DNA from: Pseudomonadota bacterium
GTDB lineage: Bacteria > Pseudomonadota > Gammaproteobacteria > Burkholderiales > Burkholderiaceae_B
Length of the DNA stretch: 64,000 nt
Direction of reading: 5' to 3'
Assembly (NCBI GenBank): GCA_023389155.1
Contig: JAEWEV010000003.1
Location: 72,763-136,762 of the forward strand
Part shown: piece by piece, positions 8,579 to 16,416 of the stretch
Layout of the letters: every line of letters starts with the position of its first letter
Numbering within the stretch: the first letter of the stretch is position 1
Position numbers and translations under genes: made by a program
Notes under the pieces: generated by a model
Database searches by the model: none
What the model was told of the DNA's origin: nothing
The model's input: only the letters and a program-made list of their open reading frames with translations

Positions 8579-9396
8579 GATTTCCCCTTCGAATATGGAT
8601 CGAGCTTGTCTTGCAGGGCATCGCCCAGCAGATTGATGCCAAGCAACGTCATGGAGATGCACAGACCGGGAAAGATGCCAAGCCAGGCAGCCTGCAACAT
8701 GAACGGTCTGCTGCCTGCGAGCATATTGCCCCAGGTGGGAGCCGGCGGCGGCACGCCCAGCCCCAGAAAGCTAAGCGAGCTTTCGGCAAGCAGCACCCAT
8801 CCAAACATGGAGGTCGCCAGTACCATCATGGGACCGAAGCAGTTTGGCAGAATATGACGAAACAGAATGAATAGCTCTGAGTTACCCATGATTCGGGAAG
8901 CGTGGACGAACTCCCGTTCCCGCAAAGGCAGCACCGTGCCTCGTACCAATCGGAGCACGGATGGCAAATAGGCGATGCCCAGGGCCACGACAATCCCGTA
9001 CTTGTTGGCACCGACTACCGCCAGCAGGCCCAGGGCGAGCAGCATGCCAGGAAATGCCAGGAGCGCATCGGTAAAACACATCAGGACTCGATCCACCCAA
9101 CCCCTCAAGTAGCCCGCGATCAGGCCAAGTATCGTGCCACATACCATGGCGATCAGGACGGTCATGAAACTGATCCCGACACTGGTCGTGGCCCCGTAGA
9201 GAATACGGCTTAAAGTGTCACGACCGAATTCATCGGTGCCCAGCCAATAGGTTGAGTCGGGCGCATGAAGCCGATGTGCAAAGTTCGGCGTCATGGGATC
9301 GAATGGGGTCCAGAAGGCGCCTATCACGGCTGCCAGCAGTATGATTCCGCAAAGCACGGAACCCAGCAAAAGATTCGTATTGGGTCTGAATTTCAT
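8575..9396 (-). CDS. Dipeptide-type ABC transporter permease (DppC-like)
   Basis: This 273-aa permease has an N-terminal transmembrane helix (LLLGSVLCGIILLAAVIGAFW), the OppC-type HRLHAPDSTYWLGTDEFGRDTLSRILYGATTSV segment, and the EAA loop near VHASRIMGNSELFILFRHILPN that docks on the ATPase. It forms the inner-membrane channel together with the DppB-like subunit. The stop codon overlaps the ATPase start and its own start overlaps the DppB stop, each by 4 bp, so the three are tightly coupled. Confidence 0.93.
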   Translation of the reverse strand: MKFRPNTNLLLGSVLCGIILLAAVIGAFWTPFDPMTPNFAHRLHAPDSTYWLGTDEFGRDTLSRILYGATTSVGISFMTVLIAMVCGTILGLIAGYLRGWVDRVLMCFTDALLAFPGMLLALGLLAVVGANKYGIVVALGIAYLPSVLRLVRGTVLPLREREFVHASRIMGNSELFILFRHILPNCFGPMMVLATSMFGWVLLAESSLSFLGLGVPPPAPTWGNMLAGSRPFMLQAAWLGIFPGLCISMTLLGINLLGDALQDKLDPYSKGKS

Positions 9397-10337
9397 GACA
9401 TCGTGACTCGCGGATCAAAGATGGGATAGCACAGGTCGACCAGAAGATTGACCAGGACATAGATCAGGGCAATGAATAACAGACAGCCCTGGATCACGGG
9501 ATAATCGCGAGCAAAAATCGCATCAACCAGCAAACGGCCCAGACCTGGGATGGTAAAGACCGTTTCGACGACCGCCACGCCCCCCAGCAGATTGCCCAAT
9601 ACCAGGCCAATCAGCGTCCAGGTTGGGCCAAACGCGTTTTTGAAGGTGTGACGCCACAGCACTGCCCGTTCCGACAGTCCTTTGGCACGGGCGTGGGTGA
9701 CATAATCCAGCCGCAGCACATCCAGCGTGGACGCACGCGCCATCCTGAGGATCACGCCGGTCTCGTGCAGAAACAACGTCGCAATCGGCATGATCAGATA
9801 CAGCAATCCTCCTTTCCAGTCATCCAGTGGGGACACATACCCCACCACCGGGAGCCAACCCAGATTCAATCCGAAAAAAAGCAGAAAAAGCAGACCCAGC
9901 CAGAAGGTCGGGATTGAAAGCAGCAGCGTTGCCGTGCTGACCAGCACCGTGTCAGATAGTTTGTTCTGCCGCCAGGCCGCGATCATGCCAGCAGGAACCG
10001 CTACCAGACTGGCGAACAGCACGGCGCACAGGACAATTGGCGCGCTGATGGCGAATCGCTGCAAAACCAGCGCAGTCACCGACTCGCCTGTTGAAATCGA
10101 CACACCCAGATCACCCTGCAAAACATTGCCAAACCAGATGATCATCTGCTCCAGCAGGGTTCTATCCAGTCCCAGCCGACGTCGCAGGTCTTCCAGACTG
10201 TGCGGATCTGCCATATCCCCCAGCATGAGCGCTGCCGGGTCGCCGGGGATCAGGCGAATCAGCATGAACACCGTTATCCCGACAATAAGCAGCGTCGGTA
10301 TCGCCATGGCGACCCGGGCACAGATAAACCGAAACAT
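9393..10337 (-). CDS. Dipeptide-type ABC transporter permease (DppB-like)
   Basis: The likely start is ATG 10337 (MFRFICARVAMAIPTLLIVG), giving the usual 314 aa; the longer frame to 10421 adds a non-homologous stretch that overlaps the upstream gene. The N-terminal helix and RLIPGDPA motif are characteristic of OppB/DppB. The EAA loop is near TRAKGLSERAVLWRHTFKNA, and several further helices follow. It pairs with the DppC-like permease and shares a 4-bp overlap with it. The start lies 17 bp after the C45 hydrolase stop codon. Confidence 0.92.
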   Translation of the reverse strand: MFRFICARVAMAIPTLLIVGITVFMLIRLIPGDPAALMLGDMADPHSLEDLRRRLGLDRTLLEQMIIWFGNVLQGDLGVSISTGESVTALVLQRFAISAPIVLCAVLFASLVAVPAGMIAAWRQNKLSDTVLVSTATLLLSIPTFWLGLLFLLFFGLNLGWLPVVGYVSPLDDWKGGLLYLIMPIATLFLHETGVILRMARASTLDVLRLDYVTHARAKGLSERAVLWRHTFKNAFGPTWTLIGLVLGNLLGGVAVVETVFTIPGLGRLLVDAIFARDYPVIQGCLLFIALIYVLVNLLVDLCYPIFDPRVTMS

Positions 10338-10353
10338 GATGATTTTCCCCGCT

Positions 10354-11451
10354 TCAGATCGGCAGCGTAAAACGCTGGAATACCGGTTGAACCGCAGGCA
10401 GGATAGCCACCTCCATGACACCCTCGGCCGGACGCATCAGTACCGTCGCGGCGGTCGCACTCAGGTGATCGCCCGTGGTGGCCTTCTGGGGTGGACGGCA
10501 AACGGCATAGGGATAGCCAAAGCGATCCATGAAGGCCTGACGAAACGTTTCAAAGTCAATTTTTTCCTGGCCCTGCGTCAGATGCCTGAGCACACGCCGA
10601 CCTCGGTAGACCGAGTCCGGGCTGGGCAACAGCTCACGCAGCTTCATGAGCGCTACCGGGCTCTCCCAATGATTGGCATGCACCAGCAGACCATTTTCGG
10701 GATGCAGTAGAAAACTCTCATCGGGCGCGCACTCGATGTCGACAGCCTCACCTTCCTGGTGGCTGAGCATCATATTGTTTGCGACGGATTTCGGGCTGTG
10801 ATACACCGCCCTGATGGCATGCGCGTAATGCGGCGTTTCCAGCGCCTTGCGGCGGATTAGCGGTAAAGGGACGCCATTGCGCATGGCGGCGCGATCCGAT
10901 TCCAGATTATTTCCGGTAATCGCAATGCCCGCTGCATTAAACCCTGAGCGGGCGAGCTGCCCTGCTTCAGTAAATACCAGGATATCCGGTCCGTCATCCC
11001 TGACGATATGCATGACGATGCACGTTTGCGCACACTCAACCCGCCAGTCCCAGTTCTGGCCGTGCATCAGAACGCCATCTATACTCATTTCGGGAAGGAC
11101 GACCGCTGCCGTACATCCGTCCGGCGCGAGCGTATCAGGCTGCATGCGCGCGTACATGAGCAATTCACGTCTGGCATTGATCACTACCACGTGTTCGAAC
11201 GGAATTTGTGCGCCCTCTGCAATGCCACGCATTTCTTCGACATAATCGGGATCGAAGGCTTCGATGGCTGGCAAAAACGCCTGGGTCAGCGTCTGAAGAC
11301 GAGCCGGGTCAATGTCGCGTCTGGCCAGCAGGCCCACATAAAAATCTGCTGCCATGTGAATCCGGTCCTTTGCCTGTTCACCGTGCTGGCGTCCTCTTTC
11401 CCTTGGTCCGCCGCTGATTCTGACAAACGGCAATACATTCTCTTCATACAT
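10354..11451 (-). CDS. C45-family autoproteolytic acyltransferase/amidohydrolase
   Basis: This 365-aa protein resembles the acyl-CoA:6-aminopenicillanate acyltransferase / peptidase C45 family of N-terminal-nucleophile hydrolases. These cleave themselves at a Gly-Cys bond, and the Cys becomes the catalytic nucleophile. Here it is G112-C113 in APDGCTAAVV, preceded by the family N-terminus ISGGPRERGRQHGEQ and followed by GQNWDW and FTEAGQLARSGFNAAGIAITGNNL. No signal peptide is seen, so it should act in the cytosol on an imported substrate. It lies inside a peptide-type ABC transporter operon, between the binding protein and permease genes. Family members cleave or form amide bonds of N-acyl amino acids and beta-lactam-like compounds; which applies here is not visible. 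Confidence 0.85.
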   Translation of the reverse strand: MYEENVLPFVRISGGPRERGRQHGEQAKDRIHMAADFYVGLLARRDIDPARLQTLTQAFLPAIEAFDPDYVEEMRGIAEGAQIPFEHVVVINARRELLMYARMQPDTLAPDGCTAAVVLPEMSIDGVLMHGQNWDWRVECAQTCIVMHIVRDDGPDILVFTEAGQLARSGFNAAGIAITGNNLESDRAAMRNGVPLPLIRRKALETPHYAHAIRAVYHSPKSVANNMMLSHQEGEAVDIECAPDESFLLHPENGLLVHANHWESPVALMKLRELLPSPDSVYRGRRVLRHLTQGQEKIDFETFRQAFMDRFGYPYAVCRPPQKATTGDHLSATAATVLMRPAEGVMEVAILPAVQPVFQRFTLPI

Positions 11452-11518
11452 ATTCTGACCCCGTCACTCCGTGCTGTTATGGGTTTCATTCAAAGAGCGC
11501 GATCTGCACTCCTGGTAT

Positions 11519-13057
11519 TTAGTCTTTACTGACCTGCCACAAGCGGGCAGCCGATCCTGGCCAGCTCGTATAGCCGTGCACTTTATTGGAAGTCGCATCT
11601 ATCGTAATGCCGTTATAAAGCATCACCATGGGCACATCCTCCAGAAAATCCTTATGCAACTGATCAAGCAAAGGCTGACGCTTGGCTCTGTCACCCGTTG
11701 CCATCGCCTCGTCAAGCAATTTCAGATCTGCGGGGTTGTCCCATACTTTGCGCTTCTGTACTTTCTTATCACCCATGAAATGTTCATAAAGCAACGCATC
11801 GTCAAAGCGAGGCGAATAAGAAAACGCCATCATTTGATATTTGCCCGAGTTATAGCGGTCAAGCTGGGTTGCCCAATCCATGACATCCAGTTTCACGTTG
11901 ATCCCGGCCTGCTGCAACATGGCCTGAGTCAGGATGGCCGCGTTAAACATTGACGGATAATCCTTATTGGTAATCATCGAAATTTGCTGGCCACGATAAC
12001 CCGACGCCTGCAATAATTTCTTCGCTTCGTTCAAGTCATATTTCCACCCGGCCTGCTGGACAGCCGTGTAGGATGGCGTGCCTATCGGAATAACGGAATT
12101 ATTCGGCTTGCCCAGCCCGTCGGTCACCATTTCCACCAGCGATTTGGCATCTATTGCAGATGCAATAGCCTGGCGCATCGGCTTGTTCATGACCGGATCG
12201 TCTGTCTGGATAAGAATCGTGTTGCGCCTTGCGGTATAACTATGGGAAATGTGCAGATTTTTATTCTTTTTCAGCTCTCCATAATCAGAGCTTGTGATGT
12301 CGGGTATCAGATCCAGGTCACCACGCACCAAAGCAGCCTTGGCGGCAGAAGCGTCCGGCACAACAAGGAATTTGACACGATCAACCAGGGGCTTTTTGTT
12401 GCCCACGTAACCATCTGGCTTGCCATCCAGGTTCGCGTAATCCTTAAAGCCAAGCAACTCAACATATGAGCCTTTGCTCCATGCGCCGAGCTCAAAAGGC
12501 CCTGTTCCAACGGGTTTGTTCCAGCTGCCGTCTGCATTGACTGACGCGGAGTTCAGAATGCCTGTCATACCACAATCGGGACGCGCAAGTGTACTCAGAA
12601 ACATCGGATCGGCTTTGTCCAGGACGAATTTCACCGTCATGGCATCCGGTGCCGACACATCGGCCACCTTGATCCCCTTGCTGCCGTCAAATTCAGAACG
12701 GCATCGCCAGCCGACATCCGGATCCATGTAATGTTTCCAGCTCCAGATAACATCGTCTGCTGTCAAGGAATCGCCATTGTGAAACTTGACGCCCTTGCGC
12801 AAGGGAAAGGTATAGGTGAGTCCGTCTTCGGATTCTTCAACACGTTCGGCCAGCAAGGGCTTTACCGTGCCGACATTATCAATGGCAACCAGCCCTTCAA
12901 CGATATGCGCAACAATCATATCGGCAGTGCTATCGCGATTGACGCCAGGTTGTGAACTGCGTAAGTCGGCAGGAATTTGCACGTTCAAAGTTTGGGCAGA
13001 CACGCCACCAGCAAAGAGGCTGGCCAGAACGAGAAAGGAAAGCGGACGTTTATTCAT
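11519..13057 (-). CDS. Dipeptide-type ABC transporter periplasmic binding protein (SBP family 5)
   Basis: This 512-aa protein starts with a Sec signal peptide (MNKRPLSFLVLASLFAGGVSA, cleavage before QTLN). It carries the family 5 pattern: PLLAERVEESEDGLTYTF, LRKGVKFHNGDSLTADDVIWSW, GTGPFELGAW, and the C-terminal QPLLDQLHKDFLEDVPMVMLY. It captures the substrate in the periplasm for the DppBC-like permease encoded downstream. SBP5 proteins bind di- and oligopeptides, glutathione, opines or nickel complexes; residues alone do not decide this. It is separated from the C45 gene by 67 bp and lies in the same leftward operon. Confidence 0.92.
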   Translation of the reverse strand: MNKRPLSFLVLASLFAGGVSAQTLNVQIPADLRSSQPGVNRDSTADMIVAHIVEGLVAIDNVGTVKPLLAERVEESEDGLTYTFPLRKGVKFHNGDSLTADDVIWSWKHYMDPDVGWRCRSEFDGSKGIKVADVSAPDAMTVKFVLDKADPMFLSTLARPDCGMTGILNSASVNADGSWNKPVGTGPFELGAWSKGSYVELLGFKDYANLDGKPDGYVGNKKPLVDRVKFLVVPDASAAKAALVRGDLDLIPDITSSDYGELKKNKNLHISHSYTARRNTILIQTDDPVMNKPMRQAIASAIDAKSLVEMVTDGLGKPNNSVIPIGTPSYTAVQQAGWKYDLNEAKKLLQASGYRGQQISMITNKDYPSMFNAAILTQAMLQQAGINVKLDVMDWATQLDRYNSGKYQMMAFSYSPRFDDALLYEHFMGDKKVQKRKVWDNPADLKLLDEAMATGDRAKRQPLLDQLHKDFLEDVPMVMLYNGITIDATSNKVHGYTSWPGSAARLWQVSKD

Positions 13058-13125
13058 GTTTTGCAGAGCTCCATTTTCATGGTGGAAATAACAGGCTTTC
13101 TACTTCTGGCCCGGGATATAGTCAA

Positions 13126-13995
13126 TTAGGCGGTGCGTGCCGATGCCCGGCGCTGCACCAGTACATCGGCAAAAAAGCCGGTAATCTGGTCAATACAATC
13201 TTCCCAGCGGTGTGAAACACCAGGCACCACATCAAATCTCACTTTGACACCAGCGGCTTCGAACGAACGACGCAGCGTGTCCAGACGTTCTGGCCGCGTC
13301 CTGCCCGGATCATTAGCACCCTCCATCCAGTGGGCACTACCCGGTTGGTGCGTAATTTCCCAGGTCTCGGTATCGGCATCGCCAACGATCATCTGTACTG
13401 GCACACGTGCCAGTGCTTCCAGATCCACCTCGCTGCCAAACAGCTCAGCCACATTACGCGTACCCACCCACCAATCCCTTTTGGGATCGAGCAGCGTCAC
13501 CGAACCGGGAGCACCGATGGAGGCCGCCCAGACACGCGACGGATGCAGAATAGTAAATCGATGGGTAAAGTGCCCGCCGCCGGAAAACCCGAAAAGCCCA
13601 AAGTCTTTGAAGTTAAAGCCATAGCGCTTATTGATCTGCTCCACCATATCCAGAACGGCCAGATCGTATCGAATATCATTTTCACGAATGTATTTGTAGC
13701 CATTGCGATTGTCATCTCCTTGAACGCCCACCGGAAACAGCGGGCACAAGATGACGCAATTATTCCATCGCGCAAAGTGACTGAACGCATCACGGTACTC
13801 TGTGATGGTGCGTCCTGTCCCATGTACGGCCACGACAAGTTCGGGCGCCGGACCAGCCTGCTGGACAGAACGGGGAACGTACATGCAGAAACTAAAGCGG
13901 GGATCCTTATGACTGGAAAATATTGTCGTATGTCCCAGATCGTACATATTGGTTCCCCGCGATTCCGGTGTTGCTTCTGCGGCGGTCACTGCCAT
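13126..13995 (-). CDS. Alpha/beta hydrolase (PHB-depolymerase/esterase-like)
   Basis: The likely start is ATG 13995 (MAVTAAEATP), with GGAGC eight bases upstream; the frame to 14094 would run through the intergenic dyads. The 289-aa protein has an alpha/beta hydrolase core: oxyanion segment VVAVHGTG (about 54-61), nucleophile elbow GFSGGG with S138, an acidic residue in VGDADTETW, and the final His in GVSHRWED. No signal peptide is seen, so it is probably cytosolic. It is first in the leftward operon with the peptide-type ABC transporter and C45 hydrolase, and divergent from the GntR regulator. It may cleave an ester or activated bond in the imported compound; this is an inference from position. 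Confidence 0.78.
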   Translation of the reverse strand: MAVTAAEATPESRGTNMYDLGHTTIFSSHKDPRFSFCMYVPRSVQQAGPAPELVVAVHGTGRTITEYRDAFSHFARWNNCVILCPLFPVGVQGDDNRNGYKYIRENDIRYDLAVLDMVEQINKRYGFNFKDFGLFGFSGGGHFTHRFTILHPSRVWAASIGAPGSVTLLDPKRDWWVGTRNVAELFGSEVDLEALARVPVQMIVGDADTETWEITHQPGSAHWMEGANDPGRTRPERLDTLRRSFEAAGVKVRFDVVPGVSHRWEDCIDQITGFFADVLVQRRASARTA

Positions 13996-14012
13996 GATTA
14001 TTGCTCCTGAAG

Positions 14013-14028
14013 ATTTATGCGCATAAAT
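14013..14028. promoter_or_regulatory. 16-bp perfect palindrome between hydrolase operon and gntR
   Basis: ATTTATGCGCATAAAT is identical to its reverse complement. It lies 18 bp upstream of the hydrolase start and about 100 bp upstream of the GntR-type regulator, a plausible operator for either divergent unit. Confidence 0.5.
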
Positions 14029-14061
14029 ATGTGATACAAAGTATACGCATAAAATTGCGGC

Positions 14062-14081
14062 AATACAAGGTATAATGTATT
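14062..14081. promoter_or_regulatory. Dyad over the gntR -10 box
   Basis: AATACA and TGTATT form an inverted repeat with an 8-bp spacer that contains most of a perfect TATAAT (14071-14076), the probable -10 of the GntR gene. A related ATAC/GTAT dyad lies just upstream (about 14034-14044). This arrangement suggests autoregulation. Confidence 0.5.
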
Positions 14082-14128
14082 CACACAGCCACAAATTGCA
14101 GCGCTAAGCGCAGAAGGAAAGTAGCCAA

Positions 14129-14752
14129 ATGGCAAAAGTACGAGGTAAGGTGCCCCGTATGTTGGGCGACGAAATTGCATTGGAAATACGTAATGGCGGA
14201 TTTCGACCCGGCGAATGGATACGTCTGAGCGATATTGAGGAGCGTTTCAACGCTTCACGTTTTGATGCCCGGCGGGCTTTGTCCGAACTGGTGTTGCGCC
14301 AGGTTCTTGAACATGCGCCGAATCGCGGCTATCGCGTCTATGCGCCAGACCCCGACACCATCCGGCATGTCAGGGACGCACGTGTTTTTCTGGAAAAGGA
14401 AGCGATTCGCAATGTTGTCAGGAACATTAGTGCAGAAACATTGCAGCAGCTGAACCTGTTGGCCGAAGAGTTCCGCAAAGCCGCCGATCACGGCACCCGT
14501 AGCGAGCAGAATGAAATCAATAACCAGTTTCACACTCTGCTCTTCTCTGCCAGTGGTAACCCGGTTATCGAAGGCATGATTGAAGATCTCAGGCAGCGAC
14601 TGGGCGGATCATCCCAGGCCGTCTGGCAATCGCGGGATGCACTGTTGCAAAGCGCGCTGGATCATATGGATATCGTCAAGGCACTGGAGGCCCGCGACGC
14701 CGAGCTATCGGTCAAACTGATAGAGCGGCATATCAACCGCTCCAGTGTCTAG
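14129..14752 (+). CDS. GntR-family (FCD) transcriptional regulator
   Basis: This 207-aa protein has an N-terminal winged helix at about residues 5-70 (LGDEIALEIRNGGFRPGEWIRLSDIEERFNASRFDARRALSEL) and an all-helical FCD ligand domain at about 80-205 (VRDARVFLEKEAIRNVV, NEINNQFHTLLFSASGN). FCD regulators usually bind small carboxylates or amino-acid derivatives, often with a metal ion. It diverges from the hydrolase/ABC-transporter operon and likely controls it. A TATAAT-containing dyad sits about 50 bp before its start. It could also influence the convergent Bug gene downstream. Confidence 0.88.
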   Translation: MAKVRGKVPRMLGDEIALEIRNGGFRPGEWIRLSDIEERFNASRFDARRALSELVLRQVLEHAPNRGYRVYAPDPDTIRHVRDARVFLEKEAIRNVVRNISAETLQQLNLLAEEFRKAADHGTRSEQNEINNQFHTLLFSASGNPVIEGMIEDLRQRLGGSSQAVWQSRDALLQSALDHMDIVKALEARDAELSVKLIERHINRSSV

Positions 14753-14804
14753 CACAGGCTCGCCTGCACCGACGCTGGCGCGGCGGGCAGATGAGCAGTG
14801 TGCA

Positions 14805-15770
14805 TTATTCCATTTTCAGGTTGGCCGCACGAACCGTTTCTGCCCAAAGATGCTGCTGACCATCGATAAATGTTGAGAATTCCTCTGGCGTATCTCCGCC
14901 CGGCGTACCGCCCAGCGTTTTGAATCGTTGTACGATGTCATCGCTCTGCAGCGCCTCCCTGGCCGCCTGCTGGACTTTATTCACTATCTCCGGACTGGTG
15001 CCGGCAGGCGCGAGCAGGCCAAACCACGCATTGACCACCATGTTATCTATACCCGCCTCTTTCATGGTGGGCACATCCGGCAGCTGTTCGGAGCGTTGCT
15101 CACCTGTTACCGCCAGTGCTCGAAACTTCCCTGACTGGATTGATGGAATAGAACTGGGCAGATTGTCGATCATGAATGTGTACTGATTGCCCAACAGACC
15201 GGACACGGCAGGACCGGCTCCTTTATAAGGGACGTGCTGTGCCGTTTGCCCGATACGTTGCAGGAACATTTCTGCTGATAAATGGGGGGATTGACCTTTG
15301 CCAGAGGAACCGAATGTTCTTTTGTCTTCATTGGCGGAAAGATAGGCAGCAAGTTCGGAAACAGATTTGACTGGCGTCTCGCTGTTGACTACCAGCACAT
15401 TCGGAACCGAAATTACAAGTGTAATTGGTGCGAAATCTTCCTTTTTGTATGGCAAGGTTTTATAAAGACTGTAGTTGATTGCATTGGGCCCTATGTTACC
15501 CATAACAAGTGTATAACCATCCGGCTTGCTGCGGGTGAGCGCCTGCGTGCCAATGATGCCGGCAGCGCCGGCTTTGTTTTCAACGACCACGCTTTGTCCC
15601 AGTATCTTGCTCATTTTCTCGCCGACCAGGCGAGCGGCGATATCTGTGGTTCCGCCTGGCGCCGCAGGTATGATAATGGTGATGGGTTTTTCCGGCCAGG
15701 CGGCCTGGGCCGAGCCGGCAAACAGCATCGCTGTCATCAAACCCGCGAATACGCGATATGAAAATTTCAT
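14805..15770 (-). CDS. Bug/TctC-family periplasmic binding protein
   Basis: This 321-aa protein has a Sec signal peptide (MKFSYRVFAGLMTAMLFAGSAQA, then AWPEKP). It carries the Bug hallmarks PAAPGGTTDIAARLVGEKM, VVENKAGAAGIIG and a C-terminal KTLGGTPGGDTPEEFSTFI. Bug proteins bind carboxylates in the periplasm for tripartite tricarboxylate transporters. No TctA/TctB gene is nearby. It follows the MaoC/acyl-CoA ligase/Liv operon on the same strand after a 172-bp gap, and has its own ribosome site (GGAGACCTGA). The start was chosen on that ribosome site. Confidence 0.92.
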   Translation of the reverse strand: MKFSYRVFAGLMTAMLFAGSAQAAWPEKPITIIIPAAPGGTTDIAARLVGEKMSKILGQSVVVENKAGAAGIIGTQALTRSKPDGYTLVMGNIGPNAINYSLYKTLPYKKEDFAPITLVISVPNVLVVNSETPVKSVSELAAYLSANEDKRTFGSSGKGQSPHLSAEMFLQRIGQTAQHVPYKGAGPAVSGLLGNQYTFMIDNLPSSIPSIQSGKFRALAVTGEQRSEQLPDVPTMKEAGIDNMVVNAWFGLLAPAGTSPEIVNKVQQAAREALQSDDIVQRFKTLGGTPGGDTPEEFSTFIDGQQHLWAETVRAANLKME

Positions 15771-15942
15771 TCAGGTCTCCTGATCTCTCATTGTCAATTT
15801 ATGATTGATCAGAATAAAGGGCGAATGGAAACCGGGCTATCTGTATTTGGCGAAGGAATGGTTCCGTGCTGTTTAATTCTCGTTTTCCCGGATGTCGCGG
15901 GCAGCCTGCTGCAATTCCAAAAACGATATGGGTCATGCGACT

Positions 15943-16416
15943 TCAGTTGGTGGTGTTTGCGGTCCCGGAAGCCTCACGTGTCAGAACCAGGACATCGCCC
16001 TCTCCCTCCTGAACGATTTCACCCCGCTGGTTGATCAGTTCAAAGCGCCGACTGATTTTTCCATTTTTCCCGCTTTTTCCCAGCGTTGTGGACAGAATCG
16101 ATAATTTCAGATGAATTGTGTCGTTAACCAGCAGCGGCGCCCGAAAATTCCAGTTGCGATATCCGAGCATCGCGATCACCGAATCATGGAAAATGCCCAT
16201 TTCGTGCATCATTCCCGTACTGACTGCTATCCCCAGAACGCCATGCACCACGCGCTGTCCGTAGCGAGTCGACTTGGAGAACTCCATGTCGGCGTGTATC
16301 GGATTCCAGTCGCCCGAGATCATGGAGAACATCGTCAGGTCCGTTTCGGTAATCGTTCTGCCGCCGCTCTCGAATGTCTGACCCGTCCTGAAGTCTTCAA
16401 AATAATATCCGGTCAT
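15943..16416 (-). CDS. MaoC-like hot-dog dehydratase
   Basis: This 157-aa single hot-dog protein carries the R-hydratase/MaoC signature: TITETDLTMFSMISGDWNPIHADMEFSKST, with the Asp and His of the catalytic D-x4-H type motif, then RVVHGVLGIAVSTGMM. MaoC proteins hydrate trans-enoyl-CoA thioesters. Its start overlaps the stop of the acyl-CoA ligase by 4 bp (ATGA), so the two are translated together. The pair would activate an imported acid to its CoA ester and hydrate an unsaturated form. Substrate unknown. Confidence 0.85.
   Translation of the reverse strand: MTGYYFEDFRTGQTFESGGRTITETDLTMFSMISGDWNPIHADMEFSKSTRYGQRVVHGVLGIAVSTGMMHEMGIFHDSVIAMLGYRNWNFRAPLLVNDTIHLKLSILSTTLGKSGKNGKISRRFELINQRGEIVQEGEGDVLVLTREASGTANTTN

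Noticed and set aside
9727..10710. 327-aa plus-strand frame opposite dppB and the C45 gene
   Set aside because: Runs antisense through two conserved genes; Ser/Arg-rich composition is typical of a mirror frame.
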